In this document: piece by piece, positions 46,123-57,236 of the stretch | Layout: each line of letters opens with the position of its first letter | How positions within the stretch are numbered: position 1 is the stretch's first letter | Program-made: the position numbers and the translations under genes | Assembly (NCBI RefSeq): GCF_000340215.1 | Contig: NW_006921532.1 | Coordinates: 7,220,550-7,284,549 of the forward strand | Length of the DNA stretch: 64,000 nucleotides | Reading direction: 5' to 3' | Origin: Pseudocercospora fijiensis CIRAD86 | Lineage: Eukaryota > Ascomycota > Dothideomycetes > Mycosphaerellales > Mycosphaerellaceae | The notes under the pieces: generated by a model | What the model was told of the DNA's origin: nothing | Databases searched by the model: none | The model's input: the letters and a program-made list of their open reading frames with translations, nothing else

Positions 46123-46320
46123 TATTAGGACTAAAGAGGTTACACGTAATTAGTATGTAACCGGGCTCGAGTGAAGCTAGGGTCTCGATGCCTTAGGTAG
46201 GACTTAGCGCTTAGCGTTAGGCTAACTAGCCTGCCTTCCTCCCTCTCCTCTTAGATCTCTATCGAATACTATACTAATTCACTACCACCCTATCTACCTG
46301 CTAACATAACCCTTCTTACA
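46123..46320 (+). repeat. 3' LTR (198 bp)
   Basis: Same length as the 5' LTR. It begins TATTAGGACT (RIP product of TGTCAGGACC) and ends CTTCTTACA. I count 18 differences from the 5' LTR, all C/T or G/A changes at CpA/TpG positions; 16 are RIP products in this copy. Confidence 0.95.
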
Positions 46321-48989
46321 ATATTACTAGCCAAAATAGGCCTTCCGAAGATACTAGGGTCTATAACTTTATATAGTCGAAACTTAGTAGTATATAGCCT
46401 ATTCTCGATAAAAGGAGGTATTGTAGCCGTTACTATAGGTATCTATTTAACCTCTATTCGGCCAATCTATATACTAACCTATATACTAACCTACAACCTA
46501 TTATCCTAGCTCTTTAAAATAGCCTATCTTTTGCCTATTTCTATAATATATTAACTGCGACAATCGCTATTTAGTCTATTAATCGAGGGTAGCTTCTTAA
46601 AGGCTACTAAATATAACTAGGTATAGCCCTTCGTGTCTAATATATAGGAGAAGAAGCCTCTAGCTCGTTTGAAGGATAGGTTAACGAGAAGGACTATCTA
46701 TTACTATCGCTATCGGCGTAACTTTAATCGTAGTTATAACGACTCGGAGGGTATTCGCAAGATAGAATACAATAAGCTACCGTATAACGCTTCGATCGCG
46801 GTAATTGCGTTGTTTAACAAAGGTATAAATAAGCCGTATAGATATAAGATTGCTCGTAGAAGTCGTAACTCGGCAGCGGAAGGTAACTGTATTTACAGTT
46901 ATATACTAGACTATATAGACGTCCGATCGGCTTCTAATGGCCTCCGGGTTGTTATAGAAGGCCTAATAGATTAGCATAATTATAATATAGCCTATATATT
47001 CCACCTATTAAAGAAGAGACCTAATGTACCTCGCCTAGCGATTATTAGAGCGCACTAGGCTAAAAAAGGTGTTATTACGTAGTCTACAAAGAAGGATAAG
47101 AAGCGAGTTGCCTAAGCTAATAAGGGCAATATAAAGCTATAGCTAGATAACCTTAACCGTAACCTTAGCCCTCTTACGGACGATATATCTAGTGTAGGCC
47201 TCTCCTACGAGGCTATATCGGTCTGTATTAATAGCGTCGTTTATAATAGAGTAGCCTAGTAGAGTGCTTAGCAGCGAGAGATGCTAAATAGCAATATCGG
47301 TAGAGATGTAGGTAGATATTTCCTCGACTAACTTTCGGTGCCTTAGGTATTAGCTTTAGCTTTCCTAATATTCAAATTATTATAGCAACGACTAACCGTC
47401 TATATATAGTTGTTTCTATTCGACGCTACTTATAAAACGAGCGACAACGATTTTTACCTATTTACCGTCTATATCTGCAATTCCTTTAGCTCCTAGATAC
47501 TAGGGGGCTATTTACTACTATAGAGTTAGCAAGCAAAGCTAATTAAGGCTAGGCTTTAGGTTTTAAAGAAGTAGGCTCCTCGGTAGAAGCTAAAGATAGC
47601 TATTATAGACGACTCGGCCTAGGAATAGCGCGCTATTCGACTAGCCTTCCTCGAAGAGATTACGATGTATCTCTACTAACGATACGCTAAAGAGACCTTC
47701 CTACGACACTTCCCCGAGAAGCTGTATCTATAGGTCTAGCGGCTATTCTTATACGCTATCTACTATACCCGTAGCGAGATCGAGGTTTAAGAGACAGTAG
47801 ACGATATAGCTATAGAGCTACGTAAGAAGCAGGCTTCGGATAAACAGGTCTAATATCTTCTAAATAACTAGCGTAAGAAGTTATATTTATAGGCGACTTA
47901 GGCACGATTAGAAAACCCTCTGCTTATACAGATCCGGACAACTTCGCCTTTAGAAGGATACTATAACGCTATTAAATACGATAACAAGAAGGCAATAGTC
48001 TAGCTATCTATATATAGCACTATTATCGAGCTAATAAGGATAGACGCTCGGCTACTTTACAAGGCCGACCTATAACTATATAGGACTACTAAGGGCACTT
48101 AGTATTAGAGGATTAAACAGATGCTATTCTTCGAGAAGCTACAACTACTAGCTGCTTAAGACTATATTAGGAAGCAATTATTAATTACTAAAGAATGTAA
48201 GGCAAAAGGACTTCTAATATACTACGGCCTTATACTATATAGAGGTAACTAACCGGCACCGGCCTATTGCAACTGCCTTCTATAGTTTCAAACGCACCTA
48301 CTATACTACTATATCCTTAGGTTCTACCTATTTATTACGCCCTTTATACTTAATTAATAGCAGCTATATATCTAGTAATATACTAGATTAAATAGTTAGC
48401 GAATAGCTCTATATTAGAAAGAGAGAGATAGTTATTAATTGTAGCTAGAAGGCTATAAAGACACGCGGAAGCCGTAGACTATAGGAGACCTATATCTTCG
48501 TAATTTAAGGGCTTACTATAACGAGGCTATAGAAGGCCTATCTTAGCACTTTTATCGCATCTATAACGATAAGACAGTCGATCTAATAGTATACGATAAA
48601 TACATACGCGGCTTCCTACGCAAGGTTAAAGACACCCTATATAGCCTAGCTAACTACTTACTAGCTAACTTCCTCGAGACTAGAGCTCCTAAAGTTACGT
48701 TTATAGGTAAGCGGCTACGACCGTAGACCTTACGCCTTCTACCGCAACTAACGACTCTAACTCGGTCGACAACCTTCTAATCTATCTTCTAATCTACTAA
48801 TATAGCGCTAGCTATAGCGCGTACGCTACGATAGCAACTACGACGTATTAATTAGGCTCCGCTATCTTTACCTACGCGCCCTTACTTTCCTTAGCTTCCG
48901 CCGTTACCCTTACGTCTATTACTATTACTATTACCTTAAAGGCCCTAATAGCCTTAAAGGCGCGTTACTAGCCTTTATATATAGTCCGC
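46321..48989 (+). pseudogene. MULE DDE transposase, part 1 (RIPed, split by LINE)
   Basis: A plus-strand coding trace with only TAG/TAA interruptions. The longest open piece is 46669-46974 (YNKLPYNASIAVIALFNKG). The DDE core shows FDATYKTS at 47419-47442 (first Asp) and IAIIDDSA at about 47596-47620 (second Asp), spaced as in Mutator-like transposases. A Trp/Gln-rich helical region follows. The 3' end of the frame (RRVTSLYI-SA) is broken by the LINE at 48989 and resumes at 53891. The left terminus is not visible because the chromovirus sits there: sequence left of that element is unique and un-RIPed. Confidence 0.75.
48976..48989. repeat. LINE target-site duplication, left copy
   Basis: TATATATAGTCCGC, repeated at 53877-53890 on the far side of the LINE. 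The TA-rich part overlaps the LINE tail repeat, so the exact length is 8-14 bp. Confidence 0.85.
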
Positions 48990-50290
48990 AAGGAGAAGGA
49001 TAGCAGCGAACAATCAGAGACGAAGGGAAGACAGTTAAGAAGGAAGGGAGGACGAATAGAAAGCACTATATACTAGGGCAGAGGAGGTGCTAAAGGTAGA
49101 GGATAGAAGAACCCCTAAGAGGGCATATAGGATAATAATTTCAGAACTCCTTAGAGGACTAAAAGCAATCCACAACTAGGCAAGCTACGTAATTACAAAG
49201 GTAGCTAATATAGTCGTAGCAAAGATTACGAAGAAACAATAGGAGATAAGCCTAAACTACCGCACCTAGGCAGTAGTAGCTAGTTAGGAGGCGCTAAAAC
49301 CCCCGAGGACAGTAGTTCGAGTCTATATTACGGACCTATAGGAGCAAAAGGAAATCTAAGGACTTATAGGGAAAGAGATTATAGAAAGAATTGTAGTTAA
49401 AGAGGTAATTAGGGCTAGGAACGAAGGTAAAGGGGTAATCAAGCTGTTTATAGCATAAGAGCAAGACAAAAAAAAGCTAGAAATACAAAAAGAATAGACA
49501 ACTAAGATAGGGAAAATAGCAAAGGTCTCCTAATAGCAATTTATAATTATAGCCTATAGTATAATAAGAAGCTTTAAGGAAGAATAGGATATTAAGAGCC
49601 TATAGAGACAAAACCAAGCTATATACCTAGGCCTAAAGATTACAAAAGTAGCATAGATTAAAAGGAAAATCGAAGAGATTAAGAAGCAGTCTTCCCTAAT
49701 TATCTAGGTAGGGAGTGTAGAGCAGGCTAATATAGTGCTAGACTAGAGGTTGTTCTAGGACTTTAAAAGATTAGAAACAGAGATACATAGAAGCAACTAT
49801 AGGATAATGCAGTGCTTTAAATGTTAATACTATAGATACTTAGCAGCTAAATGCATAAAGACAACTAATACCTGCTCCTATTATATAGGGGAGCACTAGG
49901 TTAAAGAATGCAAAGCATATAAGGGAGAAGTAAGATATGTATACTGCACTAAAAGATACCCCTCTTAGGCGAAGGAATGCCTAGTAAGAATATAGGCAGC
50001 TAGGAAAGCGAAGGAAGCCAGAATTAATACACTAAAAAGATACACAATAAGCTAGGGTAGCTAGGTATAGAAGCAACCTAGCTAAGTGCTATAAAAGAGG
50101 TCTAGGCAAGATAATAGGTTCATATTTAGGGCCTTACTAGTATAAGAGAGTTACTAGCAACTAGAGAGACTAAGATACCTTAATATTGTAGGAAAGGAAG
50201 TAGGGCAGACAAAGCTTAGTCAAATATTAGTCTAAAGTAAGGGAAGACTAAAGGAAAACTTATAGGGAAATGATATAGATAAAACCTAAT
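48990..50290 (+). pseudogene. LINE ORF1 (gag-like) with zinc knuckles
   Basis: A charged, Lys/Glu-rich coiled-coil-like region (RIEGKRNLRTYRE-type composition) is followed by two or three Cys-knuckles near 49.80-50.0 kb: CFKC...YLAAKC, CSYYIGEH-VKEC and YCTKRYPS-AKEC. Some Cys/His are replaced by Tyr as RIP predicts. ORF1 proteins coat the transposon RNA. Limits approximate. Confidence 0.7.
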
Positions 50291-53200
50291 AAACATTGCA
50301 ACATTACTAAATATTATATAGTACAATGTTAACAAGAGTAAAGACAAGGTATAGAGGAGCTTCCTTTAAGCACTAAACCTAAAAGAACATTACATTATTA
50401 TAATCTAAGAGCCCTAGCTTAACCTATATACAAAGAGACTAGCAACAGTTAAAGACCTAAGATACTACCTAATTATCTACAACTAGGGAGCCCTAAGGAC
50501 ATATATCTATATTAGTAAGGAGATAGATATAGAAACCTAGTAGGCTATACTATAGGAGGATAGGGACCTAATATTAGTTTAAGTAGAGACATCCTAAGGT
50601 ATACTCTAAGTCTACTGTATATACAACCTACTACTAAACTCAAGAAGCAGTACCTAACTAAAAACCCTAGAAAGACTACCTAGAGTTATCTAGGGGAACA
50701 CCTACTAAATCCTACTTAGGGATTTCAACCTCTACTACCCCCTCTAGGGCTTAGACTTTACCCTAGCTTACTACTTCCTAGTAGGAAGACTAATTAATAT
50801 ATTAGAGAGGGAAGGAATAGAAATTGTTACCCTAAAGGGACTGATTACTTAGGAGGCAAGAGGAAGCAGCAGCATACTAGACCTATACTTTGCATTATAT
50901 TAGATTAGGAACAGGATTATAAGATGCAGGGTCAACTAGGAACTAGAAGAATTATTAGACTACTTCCCGGTATAGATTGAGCTAAATATCTAAGCTAATT
51001 AGGAAAGGGAACTAGAGGAGAAGCTTAACTAGAAAGGTGCCTAATAGAGCAGGATTAGGGAGGAACTAGAAAGGGACCCAAAACTAGAGGAACTCTTAAT
51101 AAAGCACCTACTAAGGCTAGAGGATATTAATAAGGCAGTAGAAGAACTAATAGGAATCCTAAAATAGGTAGCTAGAAAGCATACCCTAGCAAAGAAACAT
51201 TTACTATACTAGCAACTATACTAGACTAGTAAGTATACAAAGAAGGTTAAAGCAGTAAGGAAGGCTAGGAGATAGTAGATACAAACCTATACCTAGGAAG
51301 CATAGGACAACTATAATAAAGCCTACTAGGAAAAGAAGATCTAGATCAAGAAAGATAAGATACAAGAATAGAGATCTATAATAGGAATAATTACAAAGAA
51401 ACTAGAGGAGATATAGAGGATAGCTAAATAGGTAAGGAGACCTAAATAGGACAAGGATATACTACTACAATTCCCGGATATTATAGACTAATAAGGACAA
51501 ATGTAGACTATAATAGAAGGGAAAGCAAGAGCCCTAGGCTACTATTTCTTCTATAGAGAAGTATAAGCAGACCTATTAGATATAAAGGAGAAAGAATAAG
51601 AGACTCTACTGCTAGGTACACTAAGAGACACCTAGGTCAAACCCGAAACTATTAAAAGGATCCTAAAGAAAATTCTAGGCAATAAGGTACTAGGAGAAGA
51701 CAAGATCTATAACAAACTCCTAAAAGTATATAGGAAGGGGCTAGCCCTAGTACTAGCTAATATCTTTTTACAAAGCCTAGTACTAGGACACTACCTAAGA
51801 CTATTTAGGAAGTCTCTTATAGTAGTGCTAAGGAAGCCCTAGAAGGAAGACTATATATAGCTTAAGGCCTATAGACTAATAGCCCTACTTAATATAATAG
51901 GCAAGGTACTAGAAAAAATTATCGCTAAAAGGCTAACAACCTTTACCGAGGAAAGGAACATCCTTCCTAAAGGCTAGATAGGAGGAAGAAAGAAGAGGTT
52001 AATACTAACAGCTATAGAACTAATTATAGAACAGATTAAGTATATCTAGCACTATAGTTAAAACTAGGTAGCAACCCTCCTCTCCCTAGACATCTTAGGA
52101 GCCTTTAACAATGTCTCCTATAAAAGGCTCCTATATATACTTAAATAGAAAGCTATACTAAACTGGATAGTCTAATTTATTTAGTCCTTCCTATAGGAAA
52201 GATCAATATAGCTTATTCTAGGCAAATTCAAATCAGACCTAATGCAGCATGCTAACTAAGAAGGGAATTCCCTAAGGATCAATACTCTCCCTAATCCTCT
52301 TCCTTATCTTTATAGCAGACCTACTCCTACTCCTAGAATTAAAAAACATATTAGCATTAGGGTTTGTAGATAATACAAACATCCTAGCCTAGTCTAAGAT
52401 AATAGAAACCAACTGTAAGATCCTAGAAGAGAAGCACTAAGAGTATAAAAAATAGGCAAGGAGGTATAGAGCAAAATTCGCCCTAGAAAAGTACTAGCTT
52501 ATCTACTTTAGCAAGGCCAAATCAACCTATAATATAAAGCAATTAATCACTATCTAAGGCTTTAAAACCTAACTATTAGTAGAGCTTAGGGTACTAGGGA
52601 TCTAGCTAGATCCAAAACTGAATTAGGGACTATAAGTAAAGAAGGCAAAGTAGAGGGCAGATACTAATATACAATCTATTAATAGGCTTATAGCCTCTAT
52701 ATAGGGGGCTATATTCGAGAAAGCTAAAGTTATATACAAAGCAATTGTTAAGCTAGCAATGCTATATAGAGCATAGATATAGACAGCCTAGGAGAAAACA
52801 CTAAAGAGGATTGAGCAACCGGTTAGTAGGTCCTAAACCTAAAGCCTAAAGAAAATCCTAGGAGCATATAAAACTATACTAATAAGGGTAGTAGAAATGG
52901 AATTAGGGATCCTACTAGTTAAATAATACTTCAAGGGACTAAGACACTAATATATAGCAAAGACAATAGAATACCTAGTCTAATAGACTATTCAAAAGGT
53001 ACTAGACAAGATAAAAGCCCAATATATTAGGACTAGGAGGCGAGACAGACTATAAATAACTCCCTAGAAAGTTAAAGACCTAGAGCAATATAGAGTCTTA
53101 ATAAGAGAAATGCTAGAGAAAGAGCTTTAGGGACCAAATATAAGGCTAAAGAAAGACAAGCTAAAGGGAGAGAAATAAAGCCTAGCAGAATTAATTACTA

Positions 53201-53600
53201 AATACCTATAGGAGTAGGAATAGAATAAAATACAAGTTAGACTAGGAACCCTAAAGGTACTGATTAAATTTGGTTAATATAACTACTAGCTCTACAAGGA
53301 CCTAAACAGGGCCGAGGCAAGCCTAGCTATCTAAATCAGATCTAAATACATTAGACTCAGATCTTACCTGTTTAGAAGAAACGTCCTAGGAATTAAAAGT
53401 AGAGCTTACTAATATAGCTACTAATCTTAGAACCCTAAGTATATGCTACTAGTCTACCCTTAATAGTTAGAAGGTAGAAGTGATTAGAGACTAAAAGTAA
53501 TAGAAAGGGAATACGATAAGCTAATCTAGAGCAAAGAAGACCTAAAGAGGATAGTAAAGTAGATTATTAAATAGGGATTTGTATAACAATTCGCACTAGT
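50290..53600 (+). pseudogene. LINE ORF2 (endonuclease and reverse transcriptase)
   Basis: Endonuclease signature RDFNLYYPLQG near 50.72 kb. The RT shows LLSLDILGAFNNVSYKRLL (about 52.09 kb), GIPQGSILS near 52.26 kb, and the catalytic F-x-DD as GFVDNTN (52361-52377). The C-terminal finger reads FRRNVLGIKSRAYQYSYQ, where Tyr replaces expected Cys, and MLLVYP near 53.45 kb. No RNase H domain was seen. Many TAG/TAA stops. Confidence 0.85.
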
Positions 53601-53876
53601 AAGGGAAACTAAGGAGTAGATAAGAAGGAGGGAAGAAGAGGGGGAAAGAAGGGCAGGGCAGCAGGCAAGGTAGTTAGAGGGTAACAACTATAATACTAGT
53701 ATACCTTAGAGGAAGGAAAATAAGGAAACGAGGAAGATTAACACTTATAAATAGGACAGGAGGGAGGTTTTTACTAACTAAGTTAGTTTCCTACCTAAAA
53801 CAATATATAGAAACAGACCTATATAGGCCGAAAGGCACTACAACAGGCAAATGAAATATCTATCTATCTATCTATC

Positions 53877-53890
53877 TATATATAGTCCGC
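53877..53890. repeat. LINE target-site duplication, right copy
   Basis: TATATATAGTCCGC, identical to 48976-48989. Confidence 0.85.
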
Positions 53891-54310
53891 GTAGCCTATC
53901 GACTTTAACTTAATTAAAGAGGTAGACTTAACCGAGCCTAGAGCTATAGCTATAAGGTCCTTCGTAGACCTTACAACGCCTTAGCGACCTTCTAGGGTTA
54001 TAAACCTTAGCTTAGAGTCTATAGTAGCTTCTTAATATAACTAGATAGACGACGACGACGCTATACGTAAGATATAGTATAAGAGAAGGACTTCTAACTA
54101 ATATAGAGACAGTAGTAAGAGATAGCGATAGGTAGTAGATATAGCGATAGCGATATAGGCCTATAGGCTAGCAATATAGGCCTATAGCTAGCAATTAATA
54201 TTAGTGCTAACCCTTATTAATCTATCGACCTAATTAGGTAGGCCGGCTAGCTAAGAACACCCTCCTTCTTAACCTATATCGTTACTACAGCCTATAGCTT
54301 ACTTAACCCG
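53891..54310 (+). pseudogene. MULE transposase, part 2, and right end of the RIPed island
   Basis: After removing the LINE and one target copy, the frame of part 1 continues (PIDFNLIKEVDLTEPRAIAI, then FVDLTTP). RIP character fades between 54.30 and 54.33 kb, where CA and TG return (CCAGTATTGGGGCGGTGCC). I could not match a terminal inverted repeat to the left side. Confidence 0.6.
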
Positions 54311-54982
54311 GAACAGGTTATCTTCCAGTATTGGGGCGGTGCCTGCAAAGTTTGGTGGCGCCTGCCCAGAAGAATGGTATACTAAATTTCTGGGACATAC
54401 AAGCTATGCTAGTGCAGTGCAGTGCAGTGCAGTGGCGTTTCAGAGGCTCGTGCCTGAAGCCCAGGGTGTTGCTTGGCTACGAGTACGAGAATAGTGCTGA
54501 AGTGAGTGCATTATTGTTGAGAATGTCAACTGGGCGTGGTGCTAAGTTCTCTGCGCCATCACAGTACTTTCTAGCAACAGACATCACCAACCCACCGACC
54601 CTGCATAGAACTACAACCCCGTCGGCTCTCGGAGCTTAGGAGCGTTGCTGCACACGGCATCGGCAAGGCACGGATAATGACCGACAAAGCATAATCATAA
54701 GCTCTCGCACCTGAAAGTCGATTCAACTTGACAACTGCGCTGCTTTCTTCACAAACACATCAAACATCAAACAGCCTCCAAACACCTCCGCCATGGCAGA
54801 CCGTAAGTTGTCACCAACCCTTCATTCGCCGCAAACGCCTCATCACACCATGCAAGTCGCAACAGCTGACAGCAGTCCAGAACACTCCCCAGTAGAAACT
54901 CCACCCTCCGGCGGCGTGTACGAAACACCCCTCCCTCCTTCCAAGGCACGCCCATCTGGTAAACTGACACACTTTCCACAGC
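54311..54982. other. intergenic: DAP1 upstream region
   Basis: Un-RIPed DNA. Contains a (GCAGT) repeat near 54412-54433 (GTGCAGTGCAGTGCAGTGCAG). An upstream ATG at 54793 opens a 70-codon frame overlapping the DAP1 start, with a GTAAGT donor at 54803 and a CAG acceptor at 54979-54981, so a 5' leader intron is likely. Confidence 0.55.
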
Positions 54983-55456
54983 ATGGAACTCGCGACCCCC
55001 ATTAACCTCATCCTCTTCTCCCTCTTCCTGGTCATCCTGTATTTCCGCCTCCGACCGCAAAAACTTGCCGCCGTCCTCTCCGCCGCTCCGCCTCCAACCG
55101 TCTTCAAAGTTTTCACCCCACCGCAATTACTCCCATACAACGGGACCAAAAATATGCCAGTCTACCTGGCTGTGCGCGGCAAGATCTTCGATGTGACTGC
55201 TGGCCGCAACTTCTATGGGCCTGGCGGTCCGTACCAGAATTTTGCTGGACGGGATGCGAGTCGAGGGCTTGCTTGTGGGAGTTTTGATATGGAGATGTTG
55301 ACGGAGGATTTGGAGGGGCCGTTGGATAAGCTTGAAGATTTGGGTGAGGAGGAGATGGATGCGTTGAGAGGGTGGGAGGAGAGGTTTAATGAGAAGTATC
55401 TGGTTGTGGGTAAGCTTGTGCCGGTTGGGCATCCCGAGGCCGAGCCTGATGAGTGA
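54983..55456 (+). CDS. DAP1: cytochrome b5-like heme protein of the Dap1/MAPR family
   Basis: 157 residues. Residues 6-23 (PINLILFSLFLVILYFRL) form an N-terminal membrane anchor. A MAPR-type cytochrome b5 domain spans about 47-148: FTPPQLLPYNGTKNMPVYLAVRGKIFDVT, NFYGPGGPYQNFAGRDASRGLA, then EEMDALRGWEERFNEKYLVVGKLV. Tyr residues of YGPGGPY supply the heme ligand in this family, instead of the His pair of true b5. Dap1 binds heme and supports the sterol 14-demethylase Erg11, so it affects ergosterol content and azole tolerance. The start at 54983 is the only ATG in frame that leaves the anchor intact; a leader intron seems to end two bases earlier. Base skew flips near 55.2-55.27 kb. Confidence 0.88.
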   Translation: MELATPINLILFSLFLVILYFRLRPQKLAAVLSAAPPPTVFKVFTPPQLLPYNGTKNMPVYLAVRGKIFDVTAGRNFYGPGGPYQNFAGRDASRGLACGSFDMEMLTEDLEGPLDKLEDLGEEEMDALRGWEERFNEKYLVVGKLVPVGHPEAEPDE

Positions 55457-56414
55457 GGAGTGAGAGACTTGTTCGTTTGCATGAGCGATGTAAACATGAC
55501 CGTCAAAAGCATAAGAGGAGGACTTCCAGTTTTGCAGCACGATTGGGGTGATGAAGACATGAACGTCCAAGACGACCCAAGGTCTTCCCGCCTTCGTTTG
55601 ACCGTGACCTAGAGCTCACATCTCGCAGACAATGACTCTCCGCAATCAGCAGGTACCTGTATACCACACGTTCTGACGCCCAGCCTAACTACAAGATCCT
55701 TAAGATGAATCTACATCAACGCCCTAGAAATCCGACTTCAGCATCTCTCTCTCACTCAAAGCACACCCCGTAACCTGTACAAAGAGGATGTCATGATTCC
55801 AGCTTCTCGTCAGTGCCAGCTCTCGACGAAGAAGATCTTCCGTTGTTTCCTTCACGGACAAAATCAAAGAAGCCTTGGTGTGGATAGCTTTAACGCAATG
55901 CATGTTTGACGACACTGACGGCTTGAAGGGTGCAGTGGGCAGTCTTAAAGCAATCGCGAGTCGGATTCGAACATTATTGTCATGGCCTCCGTCGGTGATT
56001 TCCTAGAGTCATCGGAAATGGAGACTTGCGTGTGATGAAAAGTATCAATGTGCGTGATGATCGTGGGAGGGAAGGAGAAGGTAATCATCATGTTCTCGTC
56101 TTATGAACTCAAAAAAAAGCTAGAGCGCCTTTGGGGTATCTCTTCCCGTGCTGTGTGTGACTGTATCCCAGGTACACATACGTCGTCGCTTCTTCACGAC
56201 GCTACTCCCCATCATTACGCGTCACACTGTACAGCAGCTCTCCTCCATCTCAACTTTCTTTCTCGTTAGAGAAGTGGTATCCCATCGCAACTTTCTCGTC
56301 TGAGAAGTGGTATCATTCCGTGCAAAGCCGTAGATCAATCATAATACAAAGCAATGGTGTCATTGCTTCTATCCCATAACGCCGAAGTAGTAACCCATGG
56401 TATCGATACAGCTT
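55457..56414. other. convergent intergenic region
   Basis: Between DAP1 (+) and the next minus-strand gene. Two near-identical short segments (GAGAAGTGGTATC at about 56270 and 56309, each after TTTCTCGT/CTCGTC) form a 38-39-bp imperfect tandem. No gene was recognised. Frames at 55724-55915 and 56048-56269 are unsupported. Confidence 0.45.
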
Positions 56415-57236
56415 CTACGTGAAGCCATTAGACCTCTCGAAGAGATGCTCGTCCCAGCCGATGTTACCGCCATCCAGCTCTCCGCCGCTCAGAGTGCCTA
56501 TCTCTGGCAGGACGGGCAAAGAATGGGCATCCTTAAACCGCTTATGCTCTGGGCCGTCTTCGCTGAGGACATCGAGGTCGTCGGTGTTGGTGAAGAAGCC
56601 GCTCTTACGCTTGAACCAATTGCTGGATCGCCTCTTGCGGAGACTAGCTGAAGTTCCTGGTCGGTTCTTACTCGACGAAAGGAAGAAAGGTGTTTGGGCG
56701 GCGGATGGCGTGGTCGACATGATGGATGGCGACTCGGCACGCTGCACAAAGCTGCCATTGGAAGTGTCGGGGCGCTGATTCTGATTGAGACTGAATGAAG
56801 TGCGCGAGCTGCTGAAGGACTGGCGCAAGCTGGTCAGGCTGAACAAGCGTCGCACACTGGGCGGCCTACGCTGCGATGGCGATGACGGCATGTTGGTTTC
56901 GGAAGTTGGAGATGTCGGTGACTGTGGGGTGTCGTCTCTGTTGATGGAGGTGGTGTTGGTGTCGGTCGAGTGCTTGAGGTGACCGGTGAGGGTAGGACTG
57001 GGTGGAAATGCGCCTGGGATATGCATCATGGGCTTAGGGATTGAATCGTTGGTAGGATGTGATGTCAAAGGGCCTCCGAGTGATGTGGGAGGAGTCGATT
57101 GACGCGGCTCTCCAATGGACGTTGGAGGCGAGTCAGGCGGAGCAGGGATGTCGGTGCCTTTCGTCAAGGAGAAATCGTGACGCGGGACGTGGAGCACGAA
57201 GGAGTGTCGCTGCGATGCTGCGGCGGCGGCGGGCAT
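56415..57236 (-). CDS. conserved fungal Ser/Pro-rich basic protein
   Basis: 273 residues from the ATG at 57236 (MPAAAAASQRHSFVLHVPRH). Mostly disordered, with PPDSPPTS and SPTSPTSE phosphorylation-type motifs, a basic amphipathic stretch (RRPPSVRRLFSLTSLRQSF), a second basic patch (RKRRSSNWFKRKSGFF) and a short conserved-looking C-terminus (SLPVLPEIGTLSGGELDGG, then IGWDEHLFERSNGFT). No domain was recognised. The terminal block resembles a docking motif. In-frame codons upstream lack an ATG, so this start or an unseen upstream exon applies. Divergent from the epoxide-hydrolase-like gene. Confidence 0.7.
   Translation of the reverse strand: MPAAAAASQRHSFVLHVPRHDFSLTKGTDIPAPPDSPPTSIGEPRQSTPPTSLGGPLTSHPTNDSIPKPMMHIPGAFPPSPTLTGHLKHSTDTNTTSINRDDTPQSPTSPTSETNMPSSPSQRRPPSVRRLFSLTSLRQSFSSSRTSFSLNQNQRPDTSNGSFVQRAESPSIMSTTPSAAQTPFFLSSSKNRPGTSASLRKRRSSNWFKRKSGFFTNTDDLDVLSEDGPEHKRFKDAHSLPVLPEIGTLSGGELDGGNIGWDEHLFERSNGFT

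Larger units (their letters stand above)
39193..46320 (+). mobile_element. full-length Ty3/Gypsy chromovirus, RIP-inactivated
   Basis: 7128 bp with two 198-bp LTRs, a 5-bp target duplication, and gag and pol remnants in the order gag (zinc knuckle), protease, reverse transcriptase, RNase H, integrase, chromodomain. The chromodomain and domain order place it among fungal chromoviruses. Internal reading frames are riddled with TAG/TAA. A self-complementary primer-binding site replaces the usual tRNA site. It inserted at the left edge of, or just inside, a MULE. Confidence 0.95.
48990..53876 (+). mobile_element. Tad-like LINE (non-LTR retrotransposon), 4.9 kb
   Basis: Flanked by a 14-bp direct repeat and ending in a (TATC)n tail (about 53855-53876), both signs of target-primed insertion. 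It contains ORF1 with CCHC knuckles, then an apurinic-type endonuclease, a reverse transcriptase and a C-terminal zinc-finger-like block, the order of fungal Tad/I-type LINEs. It is RIP-affected but different in composition from its hosts: very few CG and more remaining CA. It interrupts the MULE transposase frame, so it is the younger of the two. Confidence 0.9.

Noticed and set aside
46669..46974. Independent 101-residue gene
   Set aside because: It is the least damaged stretch of the MULE transposase frame, which continues on both sides with RIP-type stops.
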